A stretch of 64,000 nucleotides of DNA from Neodiprion pinetum (Eukaryota > Arthropoda > Insecta > Hymenoptera > Diprionidae), in the NCBI RefSeq assembly GCF_021155775.2, contig NC_060233.1:25461456-25525455 (forward strand). Direction: 5' to 3'. Both the position numbers and the translations under genes were made by a program. The notes under the pieces are model-generated. The model did not search any database. It saw only the letters and a list, made by a program, of their open reading frames with translations, and was not told the DNA's origin. Positions 52,042-62,068 of the stretch are shown one piece after another; position 1 is the stretch's first letter, and the number at the start of each line of letters is the position of its first letter.

Positions 52042-54565
52042 ATGGCAAATTACTCCGTAGTAGAGTTTGAGGATGGCCTACACTTAGTGCCAACACTGTG
52101 GTTGAACAAAGACAAAACCTCATGCTGCTGGCCAAGTCATTTCCGAAATCAATATGATGTGAATAAGGCTGTTATTCGTTCAATTATACCCAACGATGGT
52201 GGCAAAGACTGGGAGTATTTCAACGTCAAAAGAATATTTAGCACTGCAGGTATAATTTCATATTGAATATAAAGTCAGTAGTGCATTAACATTACCTGAG
52301 TTTTTTCGTTGTAGAATTACAATTGATATTCTCTAATATTTTACGAAATTGATATCCTACTGTAGATAGCTACGAGAAAGGGATGGAGAAGTTGTGCTTA
52401 GCTGAAGAGACCTCAAATATGGAGGAAACCGCTTCGTCGAACGATGAAGCCGAAGCTATTCAAGCAAAGAAAAGAAGGCGAGAAAAGGCTAAAAAGCATT
52501 TCAGTTCGTCAGATTCAGAGATCTGCGAAGAACAAAGACAGAGCAAACTACAACCATTTCCCCCAGTCCCACAGTTTTACGAAAGTCGGAGCAAAACTGG
52601 CAGCACTGAAAGAAAACACCACGCCAATCATGGGTCTTCATCTTCACAGAAAGATAATTGCGCTTCAACCGAACTTGAACGAAGTATTACAGGTTTAGGC
52701 GAACCTCCGCTAAGGAGGGGTTACGAAATCAGCAGCTCTGAAGGAAGACATGACTCCAATCGTGGAACTTTATCTTTACAGAAAGAGAATCGTGCCTTCA
52801 ACGAGCTCGAACGGAGTTTCACAGAGCTTAATGACTCTTTGACAAAATCAGGTACATTTTGTAATTGATTTTTCGACCCAAATCCGCAGCACAATTCAAC
52901 AAACAATGAGATAGCATTACAAAAATTACCATTATCCATACGTTTCAATACAGCAAATCATGGTACAAACCAACGTAAGTCGTCACAACCTTTGCCCCCG
53001 TCACATACTTCAAAGACAAAAATTCCAGAAGATGATGTTACTGAACTAACGACGCATAAAGGACTACACAAGACGCGAGATGATCCAAATGACGTTTTTA
53101 CAACTGAAGGTATTTATATATAGTTATCATATAGATTGCATTGTAATACTATTGTGCAAAATCTCAATACCATGTCTCATGTTCACATGTAGGCTTCATG
53201 AAACTAATGTTGTCGAAACTCAACAAACTGCTACACTATGTGAAAGAGTTAGATGAAAAACTGGTTGTGTTGGATGAGCGTAGCCATAATTTACACCTTG
53301 CGGAATTCGATTCAGAAGATGAGGAGGACCTTGGTCTGCCGTTACGAGACGTTGCCGAACTTACCAGATTCGATGAAAAACTGAAAAATGCGACGTTCTG
53401 TGCTAAGATGGTATTATGTTTTACAATATGCTGCATTTTAATGAGCATTATTTTGTAGAGTGAAGTATAAAAGGGGCGAAGTTATAGTACAAGAGGTTGG
53501 ATTCATGAAAACGTGTTCCATTTCTTAGATTTTGGTAGTACAAGGCTAGATATAAACTTTCAACACCCAGCGATGAAAATTGAGACGCAAAAGGAGCCTT
53601 TCGGAGCACCTCTTAAAATTCCTGCGTACAGGGTCTGCGAAAGGCTCCTTGCATTTTAGTTTTCATCGCAGGGTGTTGAAAGTTTATATCTAGCCCTGTA
53701 CTACCAAAGTCTAAGAAATGGAACATGCTTTCAAGGATCGAACCTTATATACTATACAAAACCTTACTGTACAAAAATCGACTTTTTTCACTAGGGTCTT
53801 CCCTTAAACGTGCGATTCCATAAAAGTTTAGTCAATTCTCTCTGTATTTCATGATTTACAGCTGATTTTTGAAATTAATACGACCTTTTGTCCAAGATGG
53901 AAATAAAATGTAGAAACTGAGTGTATGCTGTAAAATAAAAGCTCGTTGTGTTACGCAATTTCAGCGATCGATGCGGAGTGTGATATTTTGATTGAAATAC
54001 ATGTCATGTCATTTATTTCAGATTCAATGGTTGAAAAGATTCGGTGGGACGGATGCCAATGCAAGTACGTCCAAAATGCTTGGAAAATTGATGTCAAACC
54101 CACTAGCTCAGCAATACAGTTGGGCTGGATTTAAAGGGAAAAAAATTTTCAAAGAGTTACGATTGGTCCGGCTTGTGATGAGTATGCACTAAATTGATTT
54201 AAAATAATTAATAAATTTCCAAACTCTGAAAATACTGCTTTGTGGTAAATGACTATACGCACTATTTTTTAGAAACAGTACGTGTAAGAGTGCCAGGAGC
54301 ATCAGATGTAATATTCGCGGAGATAATAAGTAAGTGGCTTGCTCAAGCGAAACTGAGAAATATGAGGGATGTAGCCAAAACTACAAAACAGAATAAATCT
54401 GCTGCAACAAAAGCTGTAAACCGTACTAAGGAAGCTGCAAACGGTGAAAACCGTCTTAAGGAAACTGCAAGCGCTGAGAACCGTACTAAGGTAGCTGCTA
54501 CTGCAGAAAACCGTACTGAGGAGGCTGTAAGTTCTGAAGAAGATACAGCCACAAATTCTGAGTAA
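52042..54565 (+). CDS. DUF4806-type accessory protein of the EnSpm-like element
   Basis: Five exons, 52042-52249, 52366-52851, 53193-53410, 54022-54181 and 54273-54565, have GT-AG borders and agreeing phases; together they give about 454 residues. The N-terminus MANYSVVEFEDGLHLVPTLW and CCWPSHFRNQYDVNKAV is the usual BEN/DUF-like start of these proteins. The middle is Ser/Glu/Arg-rich. The DUF4806 core comes next: LGLPLRDVAELTRFDEKLKN, IQWLKRFGGTDANASTSKML, NPLAQQYSWAGFKGKKIFKE. The tail contains four imperfect ENRTKEAA-type decapeptides and ends acidic. DUF4806 genes stand next to EnSpm transposases in many insects; their role is unknown. Unlike the transposase, this gene shows no stop or frameshift. 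One or two extra exons between 52.88 and 53.11 kb cannot be excluded. Confidence 0.75.
53514..53725. repeat. 212 bp hairpin MITE in an intron of the DUF4806 gene
   Basis: The arms TGTTCCATTTCTTAGA and TCTAAGAAATGGAACA continue through GGTAGTAC / GTACTACC, CTAGATATAAACTTTCAACA and its inverse, and ATGAAAA / TTTTCAT, about 85 bp each, around a short loop with AGGAGCCTTTCG / CGAAAGGCTCCT also paired. Confidence 0.9.
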
Positions 54566-55338
54566 TACCGTTTAATTTTTAATCTTCCATAATCCCATTA
54601 TACCGAGAGAAAAAAAATTCAAGCAGAATTACTTGATTCCAGCAAAAATGGAGCTTGAATAGTGCCAAATTAATACATTCTTAATGTGAGATATAAAATT
54701 AATTCATTTATTTTTCTTTTCTTTTCTTTTTTTCTTCTTTCTCTTTCTTTTCTCCATTTATTTCAAATATAATTCATCAAATATTTTTTTGAATCAAGAA
54801 TTTATCTAAAGAATTATACTTGATTTGAGAAATATATGCTTGAATTATTATTTGACTCTCATATGAAGAATGTATTCACTTGCCATTATTCAAGCTCTAT
54901 TTTTCTAAGTACCTTTCTTATTTTAGTCTACTATACAACGAGAATAGTTTAAGCGTATACATATTACAGTGATGAAGAAGTATAACAATGTTTTTTGTTT
55001 GTTTTAAAGGTCACTAAGTGGACCGTGATCTCATCAGAATGTCACAGTGGAAAGGTCACACTAGCAGAAGAGATTGTTTGAAATTATTCTTGCAAATATG
55101 AATCACTTATTCCTGAAACAACCAAAGTCACATTTTACAAGTGATTTTTTTTATCTATTCTTATTTAGTGTTCAGGAAATAGAAAATTTTTGAAGATTGC
55201 GTTTTTTTTCTACGAGTAGTAATAAACAAGTCACTTGTGAAACTAGCCATTCTTTTATAGTGAATTGAAGCTGTTGACCAGAAAAAGAATTCCAGACTAA
55301 AATCAAAGTAATACTTAACTCAAATTTTATTGCCGTAG

Positions 55339-55340
<2 letters not shown>

Positions 55341-55380
<40 letters not shown>
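55341..55380. repeat. (AAT)n microsatellite
   Basis: Forty bases of perfect AAT repeat. Confidence 0.97.
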
Positions 55381-55539
55381 GTTTCGAACGTTGTCGTGTG
55401 TGCCATGCACGATACAGAGCATTTGTTAATGCATTAAATCACATTTCGCAAATAGTGTGGCTTAAGGCCTTTGATCTTTCCACTGTCAATGTGTACCTAT
55501 AATTTTGAGCATAATATGTAAAGATGAAGAGTGAAAGAA

Positions 55540-55648
55540 AAATATTATGTTTTTGGTTTTTAAGTAAAATGTTATATTTTTGGTTTTTAAGTAAAATGTT
55601 ATGTTTTTGGTTTTTAAGTAAAATGTTATGTTTTTGGTTTTTAAGTAA
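55540..55648. repeat. 27 bp minisatellite, four units
   Basis: The unit TAAAATGTTATGTTTTTGGT plus TTTTAAG repeats four times with one or two changes. Confidence 0.95.
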
Positions 55649-55849
55649 AGGTCGATCTTAAGTAGACCGTAATCTCATATCTATATTTCAAGCATATCCA
55701 AGTGAAAAACTGTTGTGTTTTCTAAAAGTATACATATATGTACAGTATTATCATGTGAAGTGATAAATATAAAATAACGTGCAAGTTGAACTGTGTGCAT
55801 TATTCTATTGAAAAAAATTCAGCAATATAACATCGAAATATTACTGAAA

Positions 55850-56002
55850 TGTTATATTGAAAGATTGTAGAAATATTGCATTGCAATGAAATAGGAGGAC
55901 ATTGCAACAATGCTGCAATATGTCCGCAACGTTGCCCGCAATATTACTAATGTTGCATGTTACATTGCTGCCAGGTTGCTACAATATTGAGTGCTGTGCG
56001 GG
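55850..56002. repeat. Right terminal and subterminal repeat zone of the EnSpm-like element
   Basis: TTGCAACAATGCTGCAATAT, CAACGTTGCCCGCAATATTA and further motifs of the same family lead to the end GTGCTGTGCGGG at 56002, inverse to the left zone at 31856-32060. Confidence 0.65.
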
Positions 56003-56257
56003 TAGGGTGGTCCTTATTTTGGGTAAGTCGGAATTTCAAACCTCTCACCCCTTGCATATCTCTCATTTGCCAAAAAAAAAATGTGTGCAAAGTTTAAGCA
56101 CAATCGGACAACGTTTACCCGTGGCCCAAAAGGGTCAAAGTTTAATATTGGAGCCAAATGGTAAAAACGAGCTTGAAGGCCTTTATTTAAGTAGACCAGC
56201 GAAAAAAAATCGTAGAAGGCTATAATCCACAAGATTTCTAATTAAATTCACAACTAA
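56003..56257. other. DNA between EnSpm-like end and hAT relic
   Basis: Sequence with AGGGTGGTCCTTATTTTGGG close to the border, which could be the end of another DNA element, but no partner end is visible. Otherwise nothing recognised. Confidence 0.3.
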
Positions 56258-57150
56258 TTGAATGTACTGATACCGAGTTCCGCCAAAAATTTCTATGTCG
56301 AGTGTCACATGACGAAATCCAACAAGCATATACAGAAAGCTGCCGCTATGAAAAAATCCATAGATCTGCAAGCTTTTTTCACCTCCAGTACTACTCGGGC
56401 AAGCTCTTCGCATCATACAGGCCTTACAGTGGCTGTGGGAGAAATACCTACACCACACCACGATGTCTCCATTATTGCTAAGCAACAACAAAGAGAGAAG
56501 CTATCTGGTGTATGGGGACAGTAATGAATCACGACTCTCGACGTAATTCACAAAAAAGTGGCATTGTCCAAATATATGTTCAATGAGGTGGATGAAGTAC
56601 AGCAACTAGAACTGAGTGAAACGAAAATTTCGTATTTAATTGTGTACGGTCTCGGTCCTTTCTTCAAGGTTCAACTGGATGATATTGCTAAATCTTTTGA
56701 TTATTACGTATTTGGATTTGATGAGAGTCTTAATAAGATTGCGCAAAAGCAACAAATGGATGTCATTTTCAAATTTTGGGACTAAGCGAAAAACGAAGTA
56801 AGTACAAGATATCTGACGTCTGTATTCCTGGAACACACGACATCTGAGGAGTTGTTGAAAGCATTTAAGGAAGCAATACAAAGATATGACTTCAAGAAGA
56901 TTTTACAGTTGTCGATGGATGGCCCAAACGTCAACTTCAAATACCTGCGACTTTTCAAAGAAGATATCAAAAATGAGAAAGATGATCCAGAGCTACTTGA
57001 TATCGATTCCTGTGGAATCACACAACACATTGTGCGTTTAAGGCTGGCATGCGTGGTACAGGTTGAGAGCTTATTGACTTTTTGAGAGCCATGTACAACC
57101 TTTTCAAAAATGTTCCTTCTCGACGAGGTGATTACATTCGAATCACTAAA
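56258..57150 (+). pseudogene. Degenerate hAT-like transposase related to the inner element
   Basis: Broken frames preserve the family's order: a zinc-finger end (CHMTKSNKHIQKAA) and KKSIDLQAFF, then LSETKISYLIVYGLGPFFKV, FGFDESLNKIAQKQQMDVIF, ILQLSMDGPNVNFKYL and IDSCGITQHIV. Compared with the protein of the inner element (40665-42986) these are the same blocks with about half of the residues kept, but stop codons at about 56521 and 56783 and a frameshift near 57030 interrupt it. It ends within the block corresponding to FLRALYNLFNRVP. The rest is missing. I see no element ends. Confidence 0.8.
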
Positions 57151-57536
57151 GTAGCATAGCAAGGGAGGTTCTGAGTACAAACACCTTCTTTACCGGCCGA
57201 GCCGCTCCACGCATCTCAGACGCAAACCCTTGAAGGTTACCCCCACTCTCGTCAGATAAAACGTGCTCTGCCGTACCGACTTGAGGTCAAAAAACGTGCA
57301 ACCTCACCGTGTACCGGTTGACGGTAAAAATCGCACTGCTTTATCGACAATTCTTATTGGTCGGAGGTCAAAATCGTTTACCGTGTATCGTTGACGGTAA
57401 GAATCGCACTGCTTTACCGACAATTTTTATCGGTCGAAGGTCAAACTTCTGCTCCATTGCCGACAATCATACCGACCGAAGGTCAAAGTCTGTAGTGCTC
57501 GCCTGCCAACGGTAGAGGGCGCAGCGGGGGGCGTGA
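57151..57536. repeat. GC-richer flank with a 73 bp tandem repeat
   Basis: TGACGGTAAAAATCGCACTG (57319) recurs as TGACGGTAAGAATCGCACTG (57392), 73 bp later. A third, shortened unit with CATACCGACCGAAGGTCAAA ends at about 57490. The spaced CCGTGTACCG / CCGTGTATCG and GGTCGGAGGTC / GGTCGAAGGTC boxes are common to all. The LTR of the next element begins at 57537. Confidence 0.8.
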
Positions 57537-57818
57537 TGTGAGGTATAGATACTCTGTCTCTCTCTAAGCGCTAGAGTGGGAGTAGCGGCGAAGTAGGAGA
57601 AAGCCAAGAAGGCGAGAGGGGAACATGGTGACTCTCGCGCGGCAATTGCGTGTCGATGCTTAAGCTTTACACATCTCTTGTACTCTTTATATCTTTAATA
57701 AATTCCTTTGTTACTATTAATCAAAGTGTTAATTATTTGAGTGCACCTTCTCATTGAACACAGCGGGAGTGGGCCTGCTATCAACTAAGTGGACAACTCC
57801 ACTACCTTCCAACCCACA
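57537..57818 (+). repeat. 5' LTR
   Basis: Begins TGTGAGGTATAGATACTCTG and ends CCCACA before the primer site; 282 bp. The same sequence restarts at 63939. AATAAA at about 57698-57703 is a possible polyadenylation signal within the LTR. Confidence 0.92.
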
Positions 57819-57819
57819 T

Positions 57820-57832
57820 TGGTGACCCCGAC
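57820..57832 (+). promoter_or_regulatory. Primer binding site complementary to tRNA-Trp
   Basis: TGGTGACCCCGAC is complementary to the CCA-tailed 3' end of insect tRNA-Trp (...GTCGGGGTCACCA) and begins two bases after the LTR. Confidence 0.85.
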
Positions 57833-58933
57833 TGTCAAAAAAGTGTGTGTTTAGCAGCGTCAGGCTGGTTCATCGATTCAAAAAAATTGACAAAAATCCA
57901 GCCAACATCGTCACACAAAGAAAGACGATTCTCATCGAGTTATCACTCGTTGCTCGCTCTTCTCAACAAAAAGAGAGCAGCTTTTGAGAAAAACTTCTCA
58001 ACATCGGCATTGGCACAGTGCTTGCCTGCCAGTCTCCTGGATTTCTCCATTCAACATCGGTGTGCGAGAGAGCTCGCCCGGTCTGCAAATCGACTTCATC
58101 TTCAAGGCGTAAGCGCGCCAAGTCCCGCAGCCGTCATCATCGAGGCACCAGCCGATCAACGTGCTTTTGCAGCCCGTTTCGACGCAGCCAACAGCGCAGT
58201 TTTCATCGCAGCATTGCCGTGGTGTCAACGCGATTTTTCTTGGAGGATTTCATCGATTCAACGCCACCAACATCGTCTTCAGCGAGCCAAGGACAGCTCG
58301 CATCCTGGACATCGTGAATCAACATCGCTGATCATCTTTGTTTTAAGGTATTTACTGCGTGCGTGCGAATAAAAAAAAATAATCGAGAGCAAAACTCGAA
58401 CAAACAAGTGTCAGGTTATAACTCGTCGAATTCTCGGGATAAGAGGCATCAATTGTTTACATTCGCGAGCCGCGCGCTTGAACACGTCACGTACACGCAA
58501 AGTTAGCTCGAATTTCTTCGCGTAACCGAAAACGTATTTACGTTTAGCGAGAATCGAGAAGCTTTCTTTCGAAATTCAAAGAGATAAGATATCTTTTACT
58601 TAGAAATCGACTATTTCGATATCTTTGTCACTGATACAATTTAATTTTAAATTAAAAACTTTTTTCTTTGAAAATAAAAAACGTACAACTGAATCTTTTA
58701 GTTTTTCATATTGAATCGAAACAAAGTGAATCGATATTTGAACAAATAAGTATATTGTTAAAATTTAGCGCGTTAAAATAAAAATTAGAAACCTAGTTTT
58801 TTATCATTTTTGTGAGACGCCTGCGTGCGTACACTAGGAAAATTGTGAGACGCCTGCGGCGTACCTAGGCTTAGCTAGTTTCATTGTAATACGCTCGTAA
58901 GCGTAAGTTAGGTTTTATTTTTCCGTCACAAAA
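57833..58933 (+). other. Retrotransposon leader
   Basis: A long untranslated region between the primer site and gag. GTGAGACGCCTGCG occurs twice (about 58811 and 58846). A 175-codon open frame (57845-58372) shows no family likeness and is probably chance. Confidence 0.5.
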
Positions 58934-59821
58934 ATGGGAGACGCGGCTGCACTTGCTGCGGCACAAGCGCAAATTGCTCAGCTACAAGAGCAGTTAGGTC
59001 AGCTTCAAGCGGGGCAGGTACAACGAGAAATTCCTGCACCACAACCGCAAATCGAAGCAACGCGAGTTCCGAAACTTCCGCCGTTCTTTCGAAACGATCC
59101 AGCTTACTGGTTCCTACAAATTGAAGCCTCGTTCCGTAACGCGCATATAACGGTTGATAGGACAAAAGCAGATTACGTTTTAGGTGCTCTCGATTATGAG
59201 ACCGGTCAAACGTGTCGCGATATCGTCACCGATGCTAATATAGCAGATCCGTATGTGAGAATAAAAGAAAGGCTGATTTCAGCGTATTCAGCTTCTTCTG
59301 AAGCGCGTCAACTGTTAAAAGGACAAGTCCTAACTGATGGAAAGCCATCGTTGATACTTAACAGAATACGTAGTCTCAACGTAGATAACCGGCTTGATGA
59401 AACTGCAATCAAATCGATATTTTTAGATCATCTACAGCCAACAATTCGAGGCATATTAGTTACAAACACTTACGAAAGCAACGATGATTTAGCCAAAGCC
59501 GCTGATTTGGCTAACGAAATTATGTATAACTCGCCTCAGTTTGTTTCCGCGGCATCAACAGCGCAATCAGTTCCGCAAACGAATGATCTTACAAGTACGC
59601 TTGAACAAATTCGCAAAGATTTAGCGAATCTCGCGACGAAAGTTAATTCTCTCGAAAAAACGTTTCGCTCAAGAAGTCGCGATCGTGCTCCTTCCAAAAA
59701 TCGCAATAGCAACAAAGATTTGTGTTGGACACACCAGAAATTCGGAAAGAAGGCGAAATTCTGTCGTGGCACCAACGAAAAGCCATGCAAATGGGTAGAC
59801 AACCCAGAAAATGGGCAATGA
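58934..59821 (+). CDS. Gag of the CsRn1-like retrotransposon
   Basis: A 295-residue capsid/nucleocapsid precursor. ATG 58934 starts MGDAAALAAAQAQIAQLQEQ, a Gln/Ala-rich coiled coil. The capsid region includes PPFFRNDPAYWFLQIEASFR, the usual start of the conserved part in this clade. The nucleocapsid-like end carries the basic RSRSRDRAPSKNRN and a C-x3-H...C...C arrangement (CWTHQKFGKKAKFC, then C seven residues on), the CHCC motif described for CsRn1-clade Gag. The stop TGA at 59819-59821 is followed by CTA, and the pol frame continues directly in the same phase. Confidence 0.9.
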   Translation: MGDAAALAAAQAQIAQLQEQLGQLQAGQVQREIPAPQPQIEATRVPKLPPFFRNDPAYWFLQIEASFRNAHITVDRTKADYVLGALDYETGQTCRDIVTDANIADPYVRIKERLISAYSASSEARQLLKGQVLTDGKPSLILNRIRSLNVDNRLDETAIKSIFLDHLQPTIRGILVTNTYESNDDLAKAADLANEIMYNSPQFVSAASTAQSVPQTNDLTSTLEQIRKDLANLATKVNSLEKTFRSRSRDRAPSKNRNSNKDLCWTHQKFGKKAKFCRGTNEKPCKWVDNPENGQ

Positions 59822-61197
59822 CTATCTGCCTCAGAAGTCATTACTCAACAACAACAACTTTCCTCGCGACTTCACGTTTTCGATCAAACGACTGCAGAGA
59901 CTTTCTTGATCGACACGGGCGCGGAAATATCGCTTTTACCCGCTGGAAACCCAGCTGATAAAAATCCGAATTCTTTTAAACTTTTTGCTGCAAACAACAC
60001 GAGTATAGATACTTACGGTAACGAATTTCGTACTCTTCATCTCGGAATACGACCGATTACGTGGAACTTTTGCGTTGCAGATGTATCGCATCCAATTATA
60101 GGAGCCGATCTTCTAAAACACTATGGCTTACTTCCCGATTTAAAAAACAGTAGGCTCATAGATCCAAAAACAAATGCGTTTACCCGCGGTGTTGTTAAAA
60201 AAGTTGCAGCATTTTCATTTAACGTTGTTGAAATCGCGGACGTGTACGCTAAAGTTTTGTCTGATTTCCCTGAAATCACAGGCAAAGCAGAACCAAAACC
60301 TCTCCCACAAACAGGCAACGATGAGGAGGACATTGTCCACCACATCGTAACCAATGGTAGGCCTGTAGCCGAACGCCTGCGTCGTTTATCGCCGGAAAAA
60401 TTAAAAATCGCAAAAGCTGATTTTAAACGTCTTTTAAAACTTGGTCATTGTCGTATTTCTGAAAGCAAGTATGCAAGTCCAGTTCACATGACTGTAAAAA
60501 AAGACAAGACATGGCGTATCTGCGGCGACTATCGTAGATTAAATGCAATTACGGAGCCCGATAACTTTTCGGTACCGCATTTGCATGACTTTTCAGCAAA
60601 TTTACACGGTAAACGCATATTTTCAAAAATTGATTTGTATAAAGCGTACAATCAAATACGTATAGCCGAAAAAGATATCCCAAAAACGGCAGTAATTACA
60701 CCGTTTGGATTATTCGAGTTTACGCGTATGACGTTTGGTTTGAAAAATGCAAGTCAAACGTTTCAACGTCACATTTTTCGTGCTCTTGGCGATTTAGATT
60801 TCGTATTTGCTTACATTGATGATATTCTCATCGCCTCTGACAATGCTGAACAGCATGAAGAGCACTTGCGCATAGTTTGTAGTCGACTTAAAGACATAGG
60901 CGCGCTCATTAACGTCTCAAAATGCGAATTCGGAAAAGAAGAAATCGAATTTTTGGGACATCTAATTAACAGCAATGGTTGCAAGCCAACCGAAGAGAAA
61001 GTTCGTGCTATTCTCGATTTTCCCAAGCCGGAAAATAGATTAGAATTAAGACGCTTCCTCGGGATCGCGAATTTTTATAGACGCAACATCCCACACGCTG
61101 CACAGATTCAAGCACCGTTAAATGACTTTCTCAAAGACTCTAAAAAGAACGACAAGCGACCAATTGCTTGGACGCCTGAGTCAGAAAAAGCATTTAA
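59822..61197 (+). CDS. Pol, 5' part: protease and reverse transcriptase, up to the MITE
   Basis: In the same frame as gag after its TGA. Aspartic protease: FLIDTGAEISLLP (59903-59941) and, further on, HPIIGADLL. RT blocks: WRICGDYRRLNAI, FSKIDLYKAYNQI, TPFGLFEFTRM and the active site YIDDIL (about 60812-60829), then GCKPTEEKVRAI and LRRFLGIANFYRR. It is interrupted after the TTAA at 61194-61197 by a MITE; the codon phase on the far side fits a simple insertion. The residues that follow in the MITE (..GRYTPRS) are not part of the protein. All visible catalytic residues are present. Confidence 0.9.
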
Positions 61198-62068
61198 GGG
61201 GAGATATACACCTAGAAGCCGTAAAAAAAGGTTCTATTTTAAAAATGTTTCAAAGAAAAGTAATCATTTATTTTAGATCAGAGTTTTCATTATCTAAAAG
61301 TACATACATTCAAATATATGTCAAATTTTTTTTATGTACAAATATCAAAAAGATACAAGGATATCGTAGGATTCTTGGAGGTCCTTGAAAAAATCGGCGC
61401 ACACGGTACCCACTGGCGTATCTTCAAAAATCATCTGAAAAAAAAAAAAAAAGATTATTAAATAAGATACTATAATCTAGTACTTGTCATAGCCGATTTC
61501 AAAATTATTGGTTTTTAACAAAATGGCGGCCATTTGAATATAGGTAACGATTTTCGGGCCTTAAACGTGTAATTACTTTGGCTATAAAATGAAGAGTAAG
61601 TAACGAAAAAAAAAATCCTATGACAAATACTAGGTAATATTATATAGAATGACCACAAAAAATTTCAAAGCAATCGGTACATTGGTTTTTGAGAAATTTT
61701 GGGTACCGCTTTGAAAAACGTAGTTTTGAGAAAAACACGTTTGAAATTTTAGGAATTAAAAAATCATGAAATTTTAAACTTACATGGAATCATTAATACC
61801 AGGCCCATAGTGTAGGTCTTCTACAGTCGACGGAATTCCCATTGCATCTAAAGCTTGTTGCCGACGACGAATTCGACCTTCTTAGGGGGGAGCACTGTAC
61901 AATTCTATCACAAAAGAAATCTAACGTTTCCAGTTCTCGGTTATAACTGCCTTATTTTTCGAAGAATTAATTTGCGATTTTCACCAAATATTCTAAGGAC
62001 CTTAAACTTTCAGAAAATGTAAAAAAAAAAAAATCGATTTTTTCAATTTTCTAGGTGTATATCTCCCC
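61198..62068. mobile_element. 871 bp TTAA-flanked MITE inserted in pol
   Basis: Perfect 20 bp inverted ends GGGGAGATATACACCTAGAA, TTAA on both sides (61194-61197 and 62069-62072). The minus strand keeps a short remnant of a Mutator/Kolobok-like transposase. The organisation matches the MITE at 21630-22534 though the ends differ. Confidence 0.93.
61792..61890 (-). pseudogene. Remnant of Mutator/Kolobok-like transposase C-terminus in the pol MITE
   Basis: The minus strand reads EGRIRRRQQALDAMGIPSTV and then EDLHYGPGIND, ending at a GTAAG donor-like sequence. The same EG/ED-x-x-YGPGI signature followed by a donor occurs in the MITE at 21.6-22.5 kb. Only this last piece of coding sequence survives. 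Confidence 0.55.

Larger units (their letters stand above)
54566..55849. other. 3' region of the EnSpm-like element
   Basis: No gene. It contains a pyrimidine-rich tract (about 54711-54757, TTTTCTTTTCTTTTCTTTTT), an (ATA)n microsatellite and a 27 bp minisatellite, listed separately. A segment GTGGACCGTGATCTCATCAG (55019) has a diverged repeat AGTAGACCGTAATCTCATAT at about 55662. Confidence 0.5.
31856..56002 (+). mobile_element. ~24 kb EnSpm/CACTA-like element hosting several nested insertions
   Basis: The left end CCCGCACGGCACACAATATT and the right end (inverted CCCGCACAGCACTCAATATT) match, with TA on both outer sides (31854-31855 and 56003-56004). Inside each end lies a ~150-200 bp zone dense in ATTGCAGCAATATTGCA-type motifs, as expected for CACTA subterminal repeats. 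Between them are the split transposase (35308-36657 plus 51133-51873) and the DUF4806 gene (52042-54565), a gene pair usual for insect EnSpm elements. Mariner, SINE, DIRS and two hAT-like insertions account for about 16 kb of its length. The ends do not begin CACTA, so the exact superfamily of the termini is an inference from the enclosed genes. Confidence 0.6.

Noticed and set aside
57845..58372. 175-residue ORF in the retrotransposon leader
   Set aside because: No likeness to Gag or any leader protein; position and composition suggest chance.
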